Shown here piece after piece: positions 38,802 to 50,639 of a stretch of 64,000 nucleotides of DNA; the first letter of the stretch is position 1; every line of letters begins with the position of its first letter. The translations under genes and the position numbers were made by a program. The notes below the pieces were generated by a model that saw nothing but the letters and a program-made list of their open reading frames with translations, was not told the origin of the DNA and searched no databases. Source of the DNA: Gnetum montanum (lineage: Eukaryota; Streptophyta; Gnetopsida; Gnetales; Gnetaceae); the NCBI GenBank assembly GCA_015680685.1, contig MNCI01021399.1:1036934-1100933 (forward strand), read 5' to 3'.

Positions 38802-39510
38802 GGTGGTGTGTGATGAGGCAGCATACGAGTTGGTTAACAAATGCTGAGTGTGTTTTGGGCTAAGTGTGCAGAGTGTCCGCCGTGTAAATACTGAAAAATT
38901 TTCTAAGTGTCTTGCATGTACAGCGTAACCGGGAGAAAATTTAGCTAAGTGTGAAATTATGAATAGTAGTCGTACGCAGATGGTGATCTTGAGTAAGAGG
39001 AATTCATCTCGGAATCATTATGTTGAGTATATTGTATGCATTGGACAAGGTGCTCCATGTTGGTGGTCGTTAGCATTTAGACCGGCTTGAAATAGGTGCG
39101 AACCGTAGTGAATTCGGCTTTGAAATGGGCCCATTTTAGGTGTTTTTGTTAAAAAAACACTGTAGCGGTACTGTAGTAGCACTGTAGCATATGCTGAGAC
39201 ACTGTAGCATAGGCTGAGACATTGTAGCATATGCTGAGACACTGTAGCAGCATAAAAACACTGTAGCAGCATAGACGCTGGGAATTTGTAAACAAAATTA
39301 GCGTATGGTTAACAGTGTAGACATTGGAAGAGTTGCAAATGGTGAGTTTTAAACAAGGCAGCATAGACGCTGATCAGCGTAGTCGTTGGAAAGTTTGTAG
39401 GTAAGGTTTTAAACTATACAGCGTAAACGCTGGGAGGTTTTCGGAAAAAGTTGGTGTGTACTCAACAGCGTAGATGCTGAGAGCTTTGAAGCACAACTAG
39501 TTTAAGGCAA
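38802..39510 (-). repeat. Element E leader with minisatellites
   Basis: Between PBS and gag. It contains about three 20-bp units 'cactgtagcatatgctgaga' (39158-39260) and several 'cagcgtagacgctggga' palindromic motifs (39270-39480). No gene. Confidence 0.7.
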
Positions 39511-39530
39511 GGCCCTCCTTCTAGTGCCAA
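39511..39530 (-). promoter_or_regulatory. Primer binding site of element E
   Basis: Minus strand TTGGCACTAGAAGGAGGGCC, four bases inside the 5' LTR end. One base differs from the G site at 60920-60939. The tRNA is unassigned. Confidence 0.65.
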
Positions 39531-39534
39531 AAAC

Positions 39535-41212
39535 TATACCATCCAAAATTGTCAGTGCAAGGCTGGAACGTTACGAGCACCAAAAGATCCATAGACAAGC
39601 ACAGTCTACCCTGCCTCCGCTTGAGGGCAAGTTGGAATGGACGAAGGTAGAGTGCCTTGGATGGTCCGCACGCGGATCAAATAAGGACTTCCCCAACGTT
39701 TGCCGCTACAACACGTTGGGTTATACGCAAACAATGCACATTAAATGTAAACTGTAAACAAGCATGATAATGTAAAAGAGCCTATAAACGTAAACTTAAA
39801 AACAAAGAAAACTGCAATAAATCTATGCAAAATGTAAACTGTTTTGTATTGAAAATTGATTACAGAGTGCACCGGTCCAAACGCAGTTGTGGATTGATCA
39901 CAAGGCAGCTATTTAGCCCCGATGGGTGAGGATTGTGATGGAAACTACTAGGAATCTCTGTAGGCATAGCGTCAATGTTGTATGCTCAGCGTGCAGGATG
40001 TATGCCCAGCGTGTCAGGTTTGTTTCCTTTTCTTTTCTCCCGATTTGTTTAAAATTGCCGACCCCGGTCCCCTGGAAACTTTCGGGTTTTTATACAGGTT
40101 TTGATGTTAGGTTCGAGTTGGGTGACATGTGGATGTTGACCAAGTGCAAGATATGTTACAACTGGACAGTGTATAGCACGCCAGCGTAGAGGATGCTAGC
40201 ATAGAGGATGCCAGCGTAAGCGTATAGCATGCCAGCGTAAGCCAAAAATGTACCCAGCGTATACACATGAAAATGCTTCATTTTAATGTCAAAAATTCAT
40301 TTTTAGGTGCCTGAGAGCTACTAGGAACCTTGGAGAAGGTCCTGGGGGGTCCAAACGCTCGATTTTGGCATCTTTTAACTCATTTCTGGGGCCCGAAAGT
40401 CTCTCTACGCTTGCTGCACTCTGGCGTATACGCTGGGCATAGAGGAATGAAAGACCATCATTTGGAGCCCAAAATTTGATTTTCAAGTGCCTAAGACCTA
40501 TTAGGAACCTTGGGAAAGGTCTTGGGGGGTCCAAATGCTTGATTTTGGCACATTTTGACTCATTTCTGGGGTCCAGAATTCTGTCTACGCTGGCTGCACC
40601 CTAGCATATACGCTGGGCGTAGAGGAATGAAAGACCATCATTTGGAGCCAAAAATTTGATTTTCTAGTGTCCAAGAGCTATTGGAAACCTTGGAGAAGGT
40701 TTTGGGGGGTCTGGACACTCGATTCTGGCACATTTTGACTCATTTCTGGGGCCCAGAAGTTTGTCTACGCTGGCTGCACCCTGGCGTATACGTTGGGCGT
40801 ACAGGAATGGAAGATCATCATTTGGAGCCCAAAATTCCATTTTCAAGTGTCTGAGACCTGCTGGAGACCCTGGGGAAGGTCCTAGGGGGTCTAGAAACTC
40901 CACTTTAGCATGTTTTGATGAGTTTTTGAGCTCTGAAAGTTGCTGTACGCTGGGCCTTACGCTGGGCATGTGTAGGCCAACGTACAGGATGCATACTTAG
41001 TAAAAACCAAGTATTTTGAGCTCAAGATTTGCCAAGTTTGATGCCAGATGTCACCGTAGTATTCTATGGGTCCCATGGAACTTTTACTTGCTTACTTTAA
41101 CTTCGTTTGATGCTATTTTTGAGACTTTCAAGCTTGGTCATGTTGAGGACCAACATGACTTAGCTTAATTTCTGTCTACAAGTGTTAGCCAAAATTTTTT
41201 TGTGGTGTTTCA
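39535..41212 (-). repeat. 5' LTR of element E
   Basis: Aligns with 32219-33848; the terminal TG (plus strand) is changed to TA. It contains 180-bp units with landmarks at about 40441, 40621 and 40801. The TSD ggagc follows at 41213. Confidence 0.9.
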
Positions 41213-42278
41213 GGAGCCATTCATGATATAGGTACATCCTCATACCCACAGGGGTCTTTTAGCCTCAACTAGCTTAAAGCTTCCTTTCTTTTTAAGGGTT
41301 CCATTACCTATGTCTTCCAAATATCCTTTTGTGATTAGGGTACCTCCTCCTGTTGAAGCCAAAATCAAACCTACGACTACAACTCACAAACATTCTCCCA
41401 TAGTGGCCAATGTAATGGCTTCTATACAACCAAAAAACAATAATAAAAAATCCCTAAGAAAATAATGCAAGAATCCTATACCAAAGCCTAAGAATGAAAA
41501 CAACAAAAAGACCAATTTTTAAAAGTATGTGGGCATGCCAAAGCCCAATCCCATCTCACCTATTCTGATGAGTTTTAAGGCTCAAGTTATATCAACCAAT
41601 CAATCATGGGAGGACCCCAAGCCACAAGAAAAAGGAAAAGAAGCTACACAACCTTTGAAGCATGAAATTCTTATCTTATAATGCATAGAGGAAGTTAAGA
41701 ACACAAAAAATGAGAAGTCTATAGTAAACGATAAAGACTTTCTCCATGTTATGGAATAATTCAAATAGTCACTAAAATAGAAGAATATTTCTCTTAGCCT
41801 ATATGACCTTGTTATCACTTCTATTGCATATCATGAAGTATTAGTTAAGATGTTGACTTCTATTCCTATTAGTGAGGATATCCTCACTAGTGAAGATCCC
41901 ATCCATGCAGTGATGGTACCTCCTTTGCCAAAGGGATAAACAAGGTCAACAACGTTGATGTTTCACAATAGTGATGCCAAAACCAATTCCCAAGATGAAA
42001 AGATAACTAAGGCTCCCCTATTCATAACCATCAAATTAGGGTAGTACCAGGTGCATAGAGTGCACATTGATGATAGAGCTACAACAAACTTTATACCTTA
42101 TACTATTGTAGAATGTTTAGGCCTAACTAAACAAATGTAACATACTATAACAACTGCACTCAAATCCTTCAATAGATCTTGGCTAGCTATAAAAGGATTG
42201 ATTTCTTGGTGGTAGAGGAAACACCAAGGTTTAATATTATCTTGGAAAGCCCTTGGTTAGCTCAACTATGAATAGTTT
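41213..42278 (+). pseudogene. Element H gag linker and protease, N-terminal part
   Basis: Resumes H after E. A Pro-rich linker includes 'FVIRVPPPVEAK' near 41320-41360, the same repeated motif as in E and G. The protease region follows with 'LYDLVITSIAYHE' near 41800, the active site degraded to 'VHIDDRATTNF' near 42065, where VDDGVATN is expected, and 'ESPWLAQL' near 42245. It is cut at 42278 by the solo LTR (TSD agttt 42274-42278). Confidence 0.8.
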
Positions 42279-43856
42279 TGAAACACCACAATATTTTGCA
42301 TGTTATAAGCAATCTTCATTATGTAGCTTTCACCCCATGGAACTTGAGGTACAATTTCATTAAAAATATGAAAATTGTAATTCACAATGGGCAATTTCAC
42401 ATACTTTATACTATTGGGGCTAAAAATTCCTCATAAGTGGTTAAATCCTCATTCACCAAGTGAAAAAAGTCACCTAGTATCTATATTTAGGCTTGGGAGG
42501 CCAAAAATGCCTTTTGGAATGACAAAAAGGGAAATTTAATGGGTTTTATGGGGCTTAGACATTTTTCTACTCTGAAAACACATGCAAGGGGTAGATCTCA
42601 TCTACCCCTAATGTGGAAGGGTAAGGGGTTTGAAAACTTTCCTCCCTTCAATGTGGAGACCAAAGGCACATTTTGGAAACTTCCCCCTAAAATAGAAAGA
42701 TTCTCCCTAGCTTGGAAAATTTCTCCCCAGCCTAGAAAGTTTTCCCCCTTCAATGTTGAGACCAAACACACATTTTGGAAACTTTCCTTCAAAATTGAAA
42801 ATTTTTCCCCCAACTTGGAAAGTTCCTTTCCCTTCACCATGCCACCACCCCCACCCCCCAACATGGAAGCCACAAGAAGAAAAATTCATCATGTTATACA
42901 CTTCAATGTTAACCATCCACTTCAACAAGCATGTTGAAGGGCTCAACATGGAAGACTCATCTCTAGCATGAAAGGGTTGCCTTGATTACTATTTTTAGTA
43001 AATGGAATAGCCATGGGGGAAGCACTTACTATTTTTAGTAAATTTGGTAGCCAATTTGTAGAGAAATTACATAAAATTTGCAACCATTTTGTAGCCTAAT
43101 TATAGCCAATTTGTAGCCCCATTCATGGCCCAAAAACCCTATAAAATCCAAACTCCAACACCATTTATAGGTTCTAGATTTTTAACAAAAGGATTTCAAA
43201 CATTATTTTTGACAAGCAATTTGCATACACACAACTCCACACTTGGGGCATTTTTAGGTACTCAAGAGCTTTTGCAAGTTCCCATACTTGCAGTCTCTTG
43301 AACCCCAATGTGGAAGCATTAAGGCCTTGAGACTTGTTAGATTTTGGTGTTAACACTACACTTTTGGGATTCCAAACCTAGCATGAAGAAACTTAGCATC
43401 CAAATATTCTCCCTTTCTCATCCACCCCCCCCCTTTCCAAACAACAACCAAATTGTAGATCCAAGGTTGTAGTAGTGAAGAGAGGTCCTATAGCATCAAG
43501 AGTGGCTTGGCACCTAGATCGTGGAGTAGATCATCTCAACTTCAATGGGCTTTGAACTCTTGTATAAGTGGATCCCCTTTTCACTCATCCAAGCACCATT
43601 TGTACATATTTCTCTAACCTATTTCTTATTTTTTCTTAATAAAGTTTTAAGTTTTAAGTTTTTTGTTCAAAGGTAAATATATTATTTATGCATTATTTAG
43701 ATTTGTTCACATTTCTACATTTTGCATCTCTCCCAAGTCCATAGTTGATCTTCCAAACCAACTAGGGCATCCTGAATCCCATTTTTATCATGAAGGCCTT
43801 GGGGATTCAAGGTTGAGAAACTACTTACTCCAAGGATCCTTGGTTCTTGTTCTAGC
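42279..43856 (+). repeat. Solo LTR (A/H family) in H protease, left part
   Basis: Starts TGAAACACCACAATATTTTG and aligns with the LTRs at 9016, 13329 and 14605. It is split at 43856 by element G; the last 23 bp are at 62191-62213. The flanking TSD agttt is perfect (42274-42278 and 62214-62218). There is no internal region or second LTR, so it is a solo LTR produced by LTR-LTR recombination. The net length is about 1.6 kb. Confidence 0.8.
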
Positions 43857-45098
43857 TGTACCGTCCGAAATCATCGGTCTTCGGATGAAATGAAATAGAA
43901 ACCTAGAGATCTCTAGATACACATAGAAGACCCTACCTTCACTTGAGGGCAAGCTGGAATTAATGAAGGTAGAGTACCTTGAGTGGTTCGCACGCAGATC
44001 AAGTAAGGATTTTCCCGAATGCATATTGATATATTGTATGCTGGGTTATACGTAAACGATGTAACAAATGTAAAATGGAGTGTAAATGTACAAGATCGTA
44101 AACAGTAAACATGTAACAATGAATGAAAAACTATAACAAATTCTAGCAAAGAAATGTAGCAATATTATTATGAAGTGAGAGTTACAATGCACCGGTCTAA
44201 TGTAGTTGTGACTTTAACACAAGGCGGGTGAATAGCCCCGGTGGATGCAGGGAAGACTATGTGCTGAGTTGAACTGCAGACATAGCGTAAAGGCTATATG
44301 CTCAGTGTGCAGGGTTGAGATCCAGCATACAGGGTTTTAGCTCTGGTTTCTCAAGGTCTCTGTTTCTCTTTGTCTCTGGTTTGCTCAAAATTGCCAACCC
44401 CTATCTAGTGAAAAATTGGGGTTTTTATACAAGTTTAGACTTGGGACTCGGGTTTTGAGAGGGGATGATTGGCTATGGACTGCTGGACTTTCAATTTGGG
44501 TGACATGTGGTGTGCACTTTGTACATGCCGGGCGTATATGATGGGCGTATATGCTATGAATGCCTACTGGGCGTATACGCTGGGAATGCCTGCTGGGTGT
44601 ATACGCTATATCTGCTGGGCGTATACGCTAGGCATACAGAATGTACATGCTCAGCATATGGACTCCAAAATGTATGATGTCAACATCTGATGATTGCTCT
44701 GTTTGTGTGAGTAGATGCTTTGTACAAAGTCTTGCTCTGCAATACTGCTTCCTTGCCATCTTCGGAGGTTGCATGCCGGGCGTATACACCAGTCGTACAC
44801 GCTGAGCGTACATGTGAGGCGTATACACTGTGGATGGAAATTTTGGCGTATACACTGGGCGTATATGCTGAGAATGTGTAGTTAGTGAAAACTAAGTATT
44901 TTGAGCTCCAAAGTTTCCATTTCTAATAGCAGATGTTGCCATGGTTGTCAGTGGATCCCAGGGAACTGCTCTTCGTTGAGTTCGATTCTGCTTAAAGCTG
45001 TCTGTGTGGTCCTCAAGCTTTATCCATGCTAGGGAACGTCATGACTTAGCTTGATTCTCATTGGAGAAGTACTAAGCTCAAAATTTTGTGGTGTTTCA
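43857..45098 (-). repeat. 3' LTR of element G
   Basis: Plus strand starts TGTACCGTCCGAAATC and ends GTGGTGTTTCA; it aligns with 60944-62185. Several gcgtata(c/t)gctgggcgtata units lie at 44520-44660 and 44770-44880. Confidence 0.9.
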
Positions 45099-45168
45099 TT
45101 GGCCCCTTTTTATTGACGCTTGGAGGAATTGACCCGAGAAGTGTCGACAAAGAAGTGCAAAACACCAC
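45088..45168 (-). promoter_or_regulatory. Polypurine tract within a hairpin at the 3' LTR boundary, element G
   Basis: Element-strand tract 'aataaaaaggggccaa' directly precedes TGAAACACCAC. Arms gtggtgttt (45088-45096) and aaacaccac (45160-45168) pair, with partial inner pairing, as in E. Confidence 0.75.
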
Positions 45169-46140
45169 AAGCAACTTGGTAGAAATATTGTCCATTGGCA
45201 CTTGACCAAATATTATCGCACTACATTCAGTAGTACATGGGATTGTGGGAAATGACATTTGTAGCTGGATAGGGAACTGGAGATTACGGGGATTCGGGAG
45301 AAGTCAAGGTCGTGCATGGTGAAGGGGATGTCTGGGTATGTGTTCGGGTCATGCTTGTCTTCTTGGGATCAAAGCATGATGTGTACGTCCTTTGGCGATA
45401 CAAGACTCTTATTTGGTGTTTAAGAGATCTTGTTGGCATAACCAAAGCCACGTGATGATGTGTTGCATTCTTTGGAGGAACAAGGCCCTTGTTTAGTGTT
45501 TAGGGGGAACCTATTGGCAGAGACCCAAAGCCATGCAACAAGATGTTTCTTGATTACTTTAGACATAAGCATTTGCTTTCGAGGCAACTACCATCCCATT
45601 TTGTGTTTTATGTGGGAAGGGATGACTATTTTTTTTGAAGAGCTTTGTTTTGATCTTGTACTCATGTTTGAGTGCCATGTTGTGTGTTGCGACTACTTAA
45701 AAGTGTTCCAGTATGCAATGGTGTGCTCAGAGTTTTTGGTGTACTGGGTGTAACTGGGTGTATCAGGAGTGTGGCTAAGTAAAGTATATTGATGAATAGA
45801 GAGGAAACGTATTGGGAAATGGGGATGTACTAGTGAATGGCTTGATTATTCTTGTCACGTGTGTTGTGGACAACGTCTCACCTTGCTGCTTATGATGAAG
45901 TGCATTCTTGTACGAACACCTCTGAGTGTCATCCTGCAAATACAACTCCAAGAAGACAAGAAAACCATGAGTGAGCAAGCAAGCTTAGACTTAAACAGCT
46001 ATCGATGAAGCAGAAGCACCAGATGAGATTTGAGGCACTGTATATGAATGGTAGCAATGTTGTTAGGATCGACCGATGGTGAGCGCTGCAATGACTTTGA
46101 TGAAGTTTGGGTGGAGCCACTGATTGAGGAACCAAAGATG
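45169..46140 (-). other. Element G 3' noncoding region
   Basis: Alignable with the E 3' region. A minus-strand ATG frame (46150-45929, 73 residues), strongly hydrophobic, corresponds weakly to the E frame at 34975-34589. No confident gene. Confidence 0.5.
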
Positions 46141-46144
46141 AAAT

Positions 46145-46550
46145 CACCATTTTATAGTCTTAGCGGACTATCATGGGTTAGTTTTATGTCATGACCTGTT
46201 GGACATTTCCTGTTTAGCGTCGTGGCGGATGGTACATTGCCAGTTTCTAGTCTTGGCAGACCATGAAGAGGCAAACCAATTTATAGTCTTAGTGGACTCT
46301 GGCGAGTGGGACTGTCATACTAGAAGGGTGCTAGTTTATTGTCATTATGGACACTCTGTGGTATCAGTTTACCATCACGATGCCAGGATGAGCTGTGGTA
46401 TCAGTTTACCGTCATGATGCCAGGACGAGCTGTGGTATCAATTTATCGTCATGATGCCAAGATGAGATGTGGTATCAGTTTACCATCATGATGCCAGGAT
46501 GAGCTATGGTATCAGTTTACCATCATGATGCTAGGACGAGCACGTACCTG
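46145..46550 (-). repeat. Hairpin-repeat array after integrase of G
   Basis: About eleven units. Early units are of the 'agtttatagtcttagcggacta' type. The last five (46355-46545) are near-identical, about 38 bp each, of the type 'agtttaccgtcatgatgcca' then gga(c/t)gagctgtggtatc. The arms vary together: CGTC...GACG, CATC...GATG, ATAGTC...GACTAT, ATGTC...GACAT. Confidence 0.85.
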
Positions 46551-46559
46551 AGCCTATAC

Positions 46560-47924
46560 TCAAATGTGGAACGGTTTCAAGAACAAGTGATTGGTTGAAT
46601 TTGCAAGCTCATTTCCTTCCATGTCAGTTAACTTGAATGCTCTATTGTCATATGCTTTGGTGACCAAGTAGGGCCCTTTCCAGTTGGTTGAGAATTTGTC
46701 TGGGTGTTCCTAAATGTCTTTAAGTACAATATCTCCTTCCTTGATAGGGCACTTATGAACGTCGTGCCGATGGTGTTGTCGTTGTCGTTTTCGGTACCAT
46801 TCAATCTGATCGAGTGCACGTATGCATTCCTCCTCCACCGAGTCCAATTCAATGATGCGTAGGTCATTATTTTGCCCTTCGTCAAGGAGTCTGGAAAGTG
46901 TGATCCTTAAATATGGTACCTATAATTCCAAGGGTAAGACAGCTTCTGAACCATAAATAAGGTTATATGGTGTTTTACCTATTGAAGTCCGATGCGTAGT
47001 ACGATAAGCCCACAGTGCGTATACCAGCTGCTCGTGCCATCTTTTCTTGCTTTGGAAAAGCATCTTTTTGAGTACTGTAATGATGGTTTTATTTGTGGCC
47101 TCTACTTACCCATTGCTCTAAGGGTAGTAAGGGGATGAAAATGAGTTTTTGATACCCAGGCTTTCATAGAAAGTTTTGGTTTCAGCACTGCTGAATTGTG
47201 GTCCGTTATCAATGATGATGGTCACGGGGATGCCAAAACAGGTCACAATGTTTTCAAGAATGAAGTTGCATACATGTTTAGATGTGTTTTTTTGAAGGGG
47301 AATAGCTTTTACCCACTTTGTGAAATATTCTGTCATGGTTATGATGAAGCTATGCCCTACAGAAGATGAGGGTGTTATTGGTCTAATAAGGTCCAACCCC
47401 CACTTTTGAAAGGGCCATGTGATTTGCGCTATATGCAACTCATTTTGTGGGACATGGATCAGATTACCATGTCTTTGATAGGTACTGCATGTTTTAGCCT
47501 CGGAGAGACAGTCATACTCCATGTGTGGCCAATAATAGCCTAAGCGTCTTATTTTCGTTGCCATTGCTTTAGGTGCTATATGTCCTCTGCATAGTCCATC
47601 ATGTACTTGCTCGATGATGGTTTGGGAATTAGCACTACTAACACATGTTAGCAGTATGCCTTTGTAGGATCGATGACACAATGTGTCCCCTATGAGTGTA
47701 TATTGTTGAGAACGCTTTCGTACCGTGTCTTTTTGTGCATTCGTTAGATGTCGTGGTGTTTCACCATGTAGAAGGTACTCTTTTATGTCGTCATACCATT
47801 CTACCGTGTGTGTTGTACTAACTGATGCAATTGGTAATGTATCGGGAGTATTGGTTATGGGTTTAGCACAACTGATTATGGAGCTTGGCAACATATGGAA
47901 CATCTTCAGTGATATGTTTAGCAC
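46560..47924 (-). pseudogene. Element G integrase
   Basis: C-terminal part of pol. The open piece 47924-47118 (268 residues) holds the zinc region (H near 47610, GYYWPHMEYD, then CSTY at about 47490, where C-x-x-C is expected, so one zinc ligand is lost). It also holds the core with 'GLDLIRP' (first Asp, near 47395) and 'DNGPQFS' (second Asp, near 47205). After two stops at 47117-47105 it continues with the third acidic position (VEATN), 'ALWAYRTTHRTSIG', and a C-terminal domain ending at the stop 46560-46562. Little else is broken. Confidence 0.85.
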
Positions 47925-47972
47925 TAGCGTGGCCAGTGTGTCTGCAATGGTATTATCGTTTCTAGAGACATG

Positions 47973-48840
47973 TTAAATGTCCATGTTCTCGAATTGCCTC
48001 ATTAAGTGTTTGGCTAAGTCATAGTATGGTTGTAAATGTTGCGCTTTGCATGTATAAATATCTGTGACTTGGTTCAAAACCAGTTGTGAGTCTCCCCTGA
48101 CCACTAGTCGTGTGATGTCTGAAGCTAGTGCTACCACAAGACCTCTAAGGAGACCTTCGTATTCTACTACGTTGTTGGTACAATGAAAGTTGAAATGATA
48201 GGCAAAGGGTCGGATCTCCCCGGAGGGATAGGTGATGACGATGGAAGCACTTCCCCCTCGAGAGGTGGATGCTCCATCAAAGTTCAAAATGGCATCGTAG
48301 TCATCGGGTACTATGTCAATTGCACTCACATTTTCATCAGGGAACTCTGGCTCTATCGTTGCTTGATCATGCGTTGGTGATGTGGTCATTTGACTCACTA
48401 TGGCTTGACCCTTAACTGATGATTGAGCTATGTAGTGTAGGTCAAACTCAGCTATCATGGCTTTTCAACGGGCTATTCTACTTAACTCGTAAATGTTTCC
48501 TGTGATGGCTCTGAGCACATTATCCTTGCAGATTATATTGACTTGGTTATGGTAGAGGTAATGTCGCCATTTCTTTAAGGAAAAGACCAGGGCTAAACAT
48601 GACCTCTCCACTTCATTATACTTCTTCTCATGGGCTACTAATGCATGGCTTAAGTAGTAGACAGGGACTTCGGTTCCATCATCTTGTTTTTGTCAAAGCA
48701 TGGACGTGATTGATGAATCCGAAGTGGCAAGGTAGATGTAAAACAATTTATCATTTTAAGGTGGATAAACTGTGGGTAGTTGGACAAGTGTTGTTTTAAT
48801 ATTGTCAAATGCTTCTTGGCATTGCAGAGTCCATTCAAAA
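47973..48840 (-). pseudogene. Element G tandem RNase H modules
   Basis: First module at about 48840-48480: connection and RNase H1 with 'VYYLSHALVAHEKKYNEVER' and 'FSLKKWRHYL'. The second module lies in open piece 48458-47973 (161 residues): 'LNFDGASTSRGGSASIVI' near 48300-48230, 'TNNVVEYEGLLRGL' near 48180-48140 and 'VRGDSQLVLNQV' near 48105-48060. The second, archaeal-type RNase H is a hallmark of the Tat clade. A few stops lie in the first module (48757, 48694). Confidence 0.85.
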
Positions 48841-50108
48841 TGGACGTTCTTGCGTAGCAAGTGGTTCGTGGCTTTCAACTTGTCCATTAGTTTTTCTATG
48901 AAACGTCGGATGAACTGTAATCTACCTTGTAGACCTCGGAGTTTGGTAAGGTTGCTAGGTGGTTTTAAGTTTGTTATGGCCTTAACTTTATCGGGGTGTA
49001 CTCATATTCCTACTTCTGAGGCTATGAATCCAAGCATTTTGCCTATTTTAACTCTGAAGATCCATTTCTTTAGGTTAAGTCTCAGCTCATATTTTAAATA
49101 ACGCTTTAGTACTAGGTCAAGATCATGTACATGTTGTTCTGATGTCTTTAATTTAACCATGATATCATCTACGTAGTTTTTGAGCGAGTGCAGCATGTAA
49201 TCGCTAAAAACAAATATCATGGCCCTTTGATATGTGGCCCCAGCGTTCTTAAGACCGAAGGGCATCATTATGTAACAAAAGGTTTCACATGGTATCATAA
49301 AGGTAGTCCAAAGTTGATGCTCCGGGTTAATGCATATGTGGCTGTATCCTGAAAAGCCATCCATAAAAGATAATAGGGTGTGCCCAGTGGTTGAGTCAAC
49401 AAGTTGATTGATGCTGGGTAGGGGAAAATCATCTTTTATGGTTGCAACGTTGAGATCCTGGAAGTCAATGCATAAGCGAATGCTTCCGTTCTTTTTTGGG
49501 ACAATGACCATGTTGCATACCCAATCGACGTAATCGACAGCCCAAGTGAAACCTTCCTGATAAAGTTTGGTGATCTCATTGCGAACTTCCAATGCTACCT
49601 CAGGTTTAACCTTTCGTGCCTTTTGTTTTACTGGCCTCAATTTTGGATCAAGGATAATATTGTGCTAGATGATTCGAGGATCTAACCCAGGCATGTCAGT
49701 GTAAGACCAAGCGAATGCTTTTATGTTGTCTTGAAGCACAGCTTCTATGTCTTTGGCCAATTGAGGTTGCAGTAGTGTACTCAATTTTAATATTTTAATT
49801 TCACCAGCAGGCATAGCAATGGGGGTTTCAGTCAACGGGTCTTCAGTGATACTATCGGCTTCTATGTTGAGAGATTTTGTCATACCTTTGTAGTTATCTA
49901 GCATTTGTTGTGTTGAGGCTACAAGTGTGTCTTCCGTTGATGTACCTAAGCTGATGGAGTTTATGTCAATTTCTCTTGTGATTTTTCCATATGGTCCATC
50001 GATGATCAAGGGTGTGGATAAACGCTGACAATCCATCGGGCTTTCTCCTGCCAATAAACAAAGTGCAGAATGAGCTAATAGGTGTTGTTTCGTGTTCCTT
50101 GGCAACAT
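48841..50108 (-). pseudogene. Element G reverse transcriptase
   Basis: Pol N-terminus at ATG 50108. An N-terminal extension (50108-49665) ends before RT. The RT core is 49640-49002 (212 residues): 'VPKKNGSIRLCIDFQDLN', 'LLSFMDGFSGYSHI', 'MPFGLKNAGATYQRAM' and the catalytic 'NYVDDIMVK' near 49175-49150. The thumb and connection extend to about 48840. One stop lies between the two open pieces (49662-49664) and one at 49001. The RT motifs themselves are intact. Confidence 0.88.
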
Positions 50109-50144
50109 AAATCATGTGTGCATGCATGATGGTGGTTTATCGTC

Positions 50145-50370
50145 GCACCAGGATGCATGGCAATTTAAGGCCTTACCAGGCCGTGTGTGAGCAGTAGGTG
50201 GCAGTTTAAGGCCTTATCGGGCCGTATGTGGTAGTTTAAGGCCTTACCAGGCTGTGTGTGGCAGTTTAAGGCCTTACCAGGCTGTATGGGGGAGTTTGTG
50301 GTAGTTTAAGGCCTTACCGGGCCATCATGACAGTTTGTGGCAGTTTAAGGCCTTACCGAGCTGTATGTTC
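50145..50370 (-). repeat. GGCC-type hairpin array between pol and the antisense gene
   Basis: About six units of 'agtttaaggccttaccaggc' type, 27-40 bp apart, each able to form a GGCC...GGCC stem. It separates the divergent starts of pol (minus) and the antisense gene (plus). Confidence 0.85.
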
Positions 50371-50559
50371 ACCGTATTATTTGCATAGGAGAGTTTGCAC
50401 CAAAATGTTCAGTGCAAGCATCCAAAGTTGGTTTATGAGGGAATTAGCATGTGGTAGTGTTCATTTTGTTTTATGTATTATTTTTTTTCATATTTTGTAT
50501 TTTGAACAATTTTAATCAAAATTAATAATAAAAAAAATAAAAAAAGAAACAAAATGCGC

Positions 50560-50620
50560 GGCGACGGCGGCGGTAATGTGGTGCTATATATAGCGTAAGG
50601 CTGTCAGTTGGAGGCAGCAT
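50560..50620 (+). promoter_or_regulatory. Putative promoter (TATA box) of the antisense gene
   Basis: CTATATATAG at 50584-50593 is a textbook plant TATA box. It sits just after a GC-rich patch (gcgcggcgacggcggcgg, 50556-50573) that stands out from the AT-rich surroundings. Transcription would start near 50620, leaving a ~290-base 5' UTR of gcgtaagcgtagaggctc-like repeats before the first in-frame ATG. Confidence 0.6.
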
Positions 50621-50639
50621 GAACTTGAAGCAGAACTGA

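Larger units (their letters stand above)
32219..41212 (-). mobile_element. Element E: Tat-lineage element lacking pol
   Basis: 8,994 bp on the minus strand. LTRs are 1,630 bp (32219-33848) and 1,678 bp (39535-41212); the 5-bp TSD is agagc on the left and ggagc (41213-41217) on the right. The internal region has PBS, leader, gag and protease in long open pieces, then hairpin-repeat arrays and a 3' region. RT, RNase H and integrase are absent. Compared with G, the whole stretch from the spacer after protease to the end of integrase is missing. It is therefore a non-autonomous deletion derivative that would depend on pol supplied in trans. Confidence 0.85.

Noticed and set aside
42539-42971. Overlapping plus and minus frames (up to 132 residues) in the solo LTR
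   Set aside because: Pro/Phe/Lys-rich translations come from tandem 'tttggaaacttccccc' repeats inside the LTR; other LTR copies lack the frames.
46355-46545. Regularly spaced ~38-bp repeats resembling a CRISPR array
   Set aside because: Whole units including the would-be spacers are repeated, they lie inside a plant retroelement, and no cas-like gene is present.
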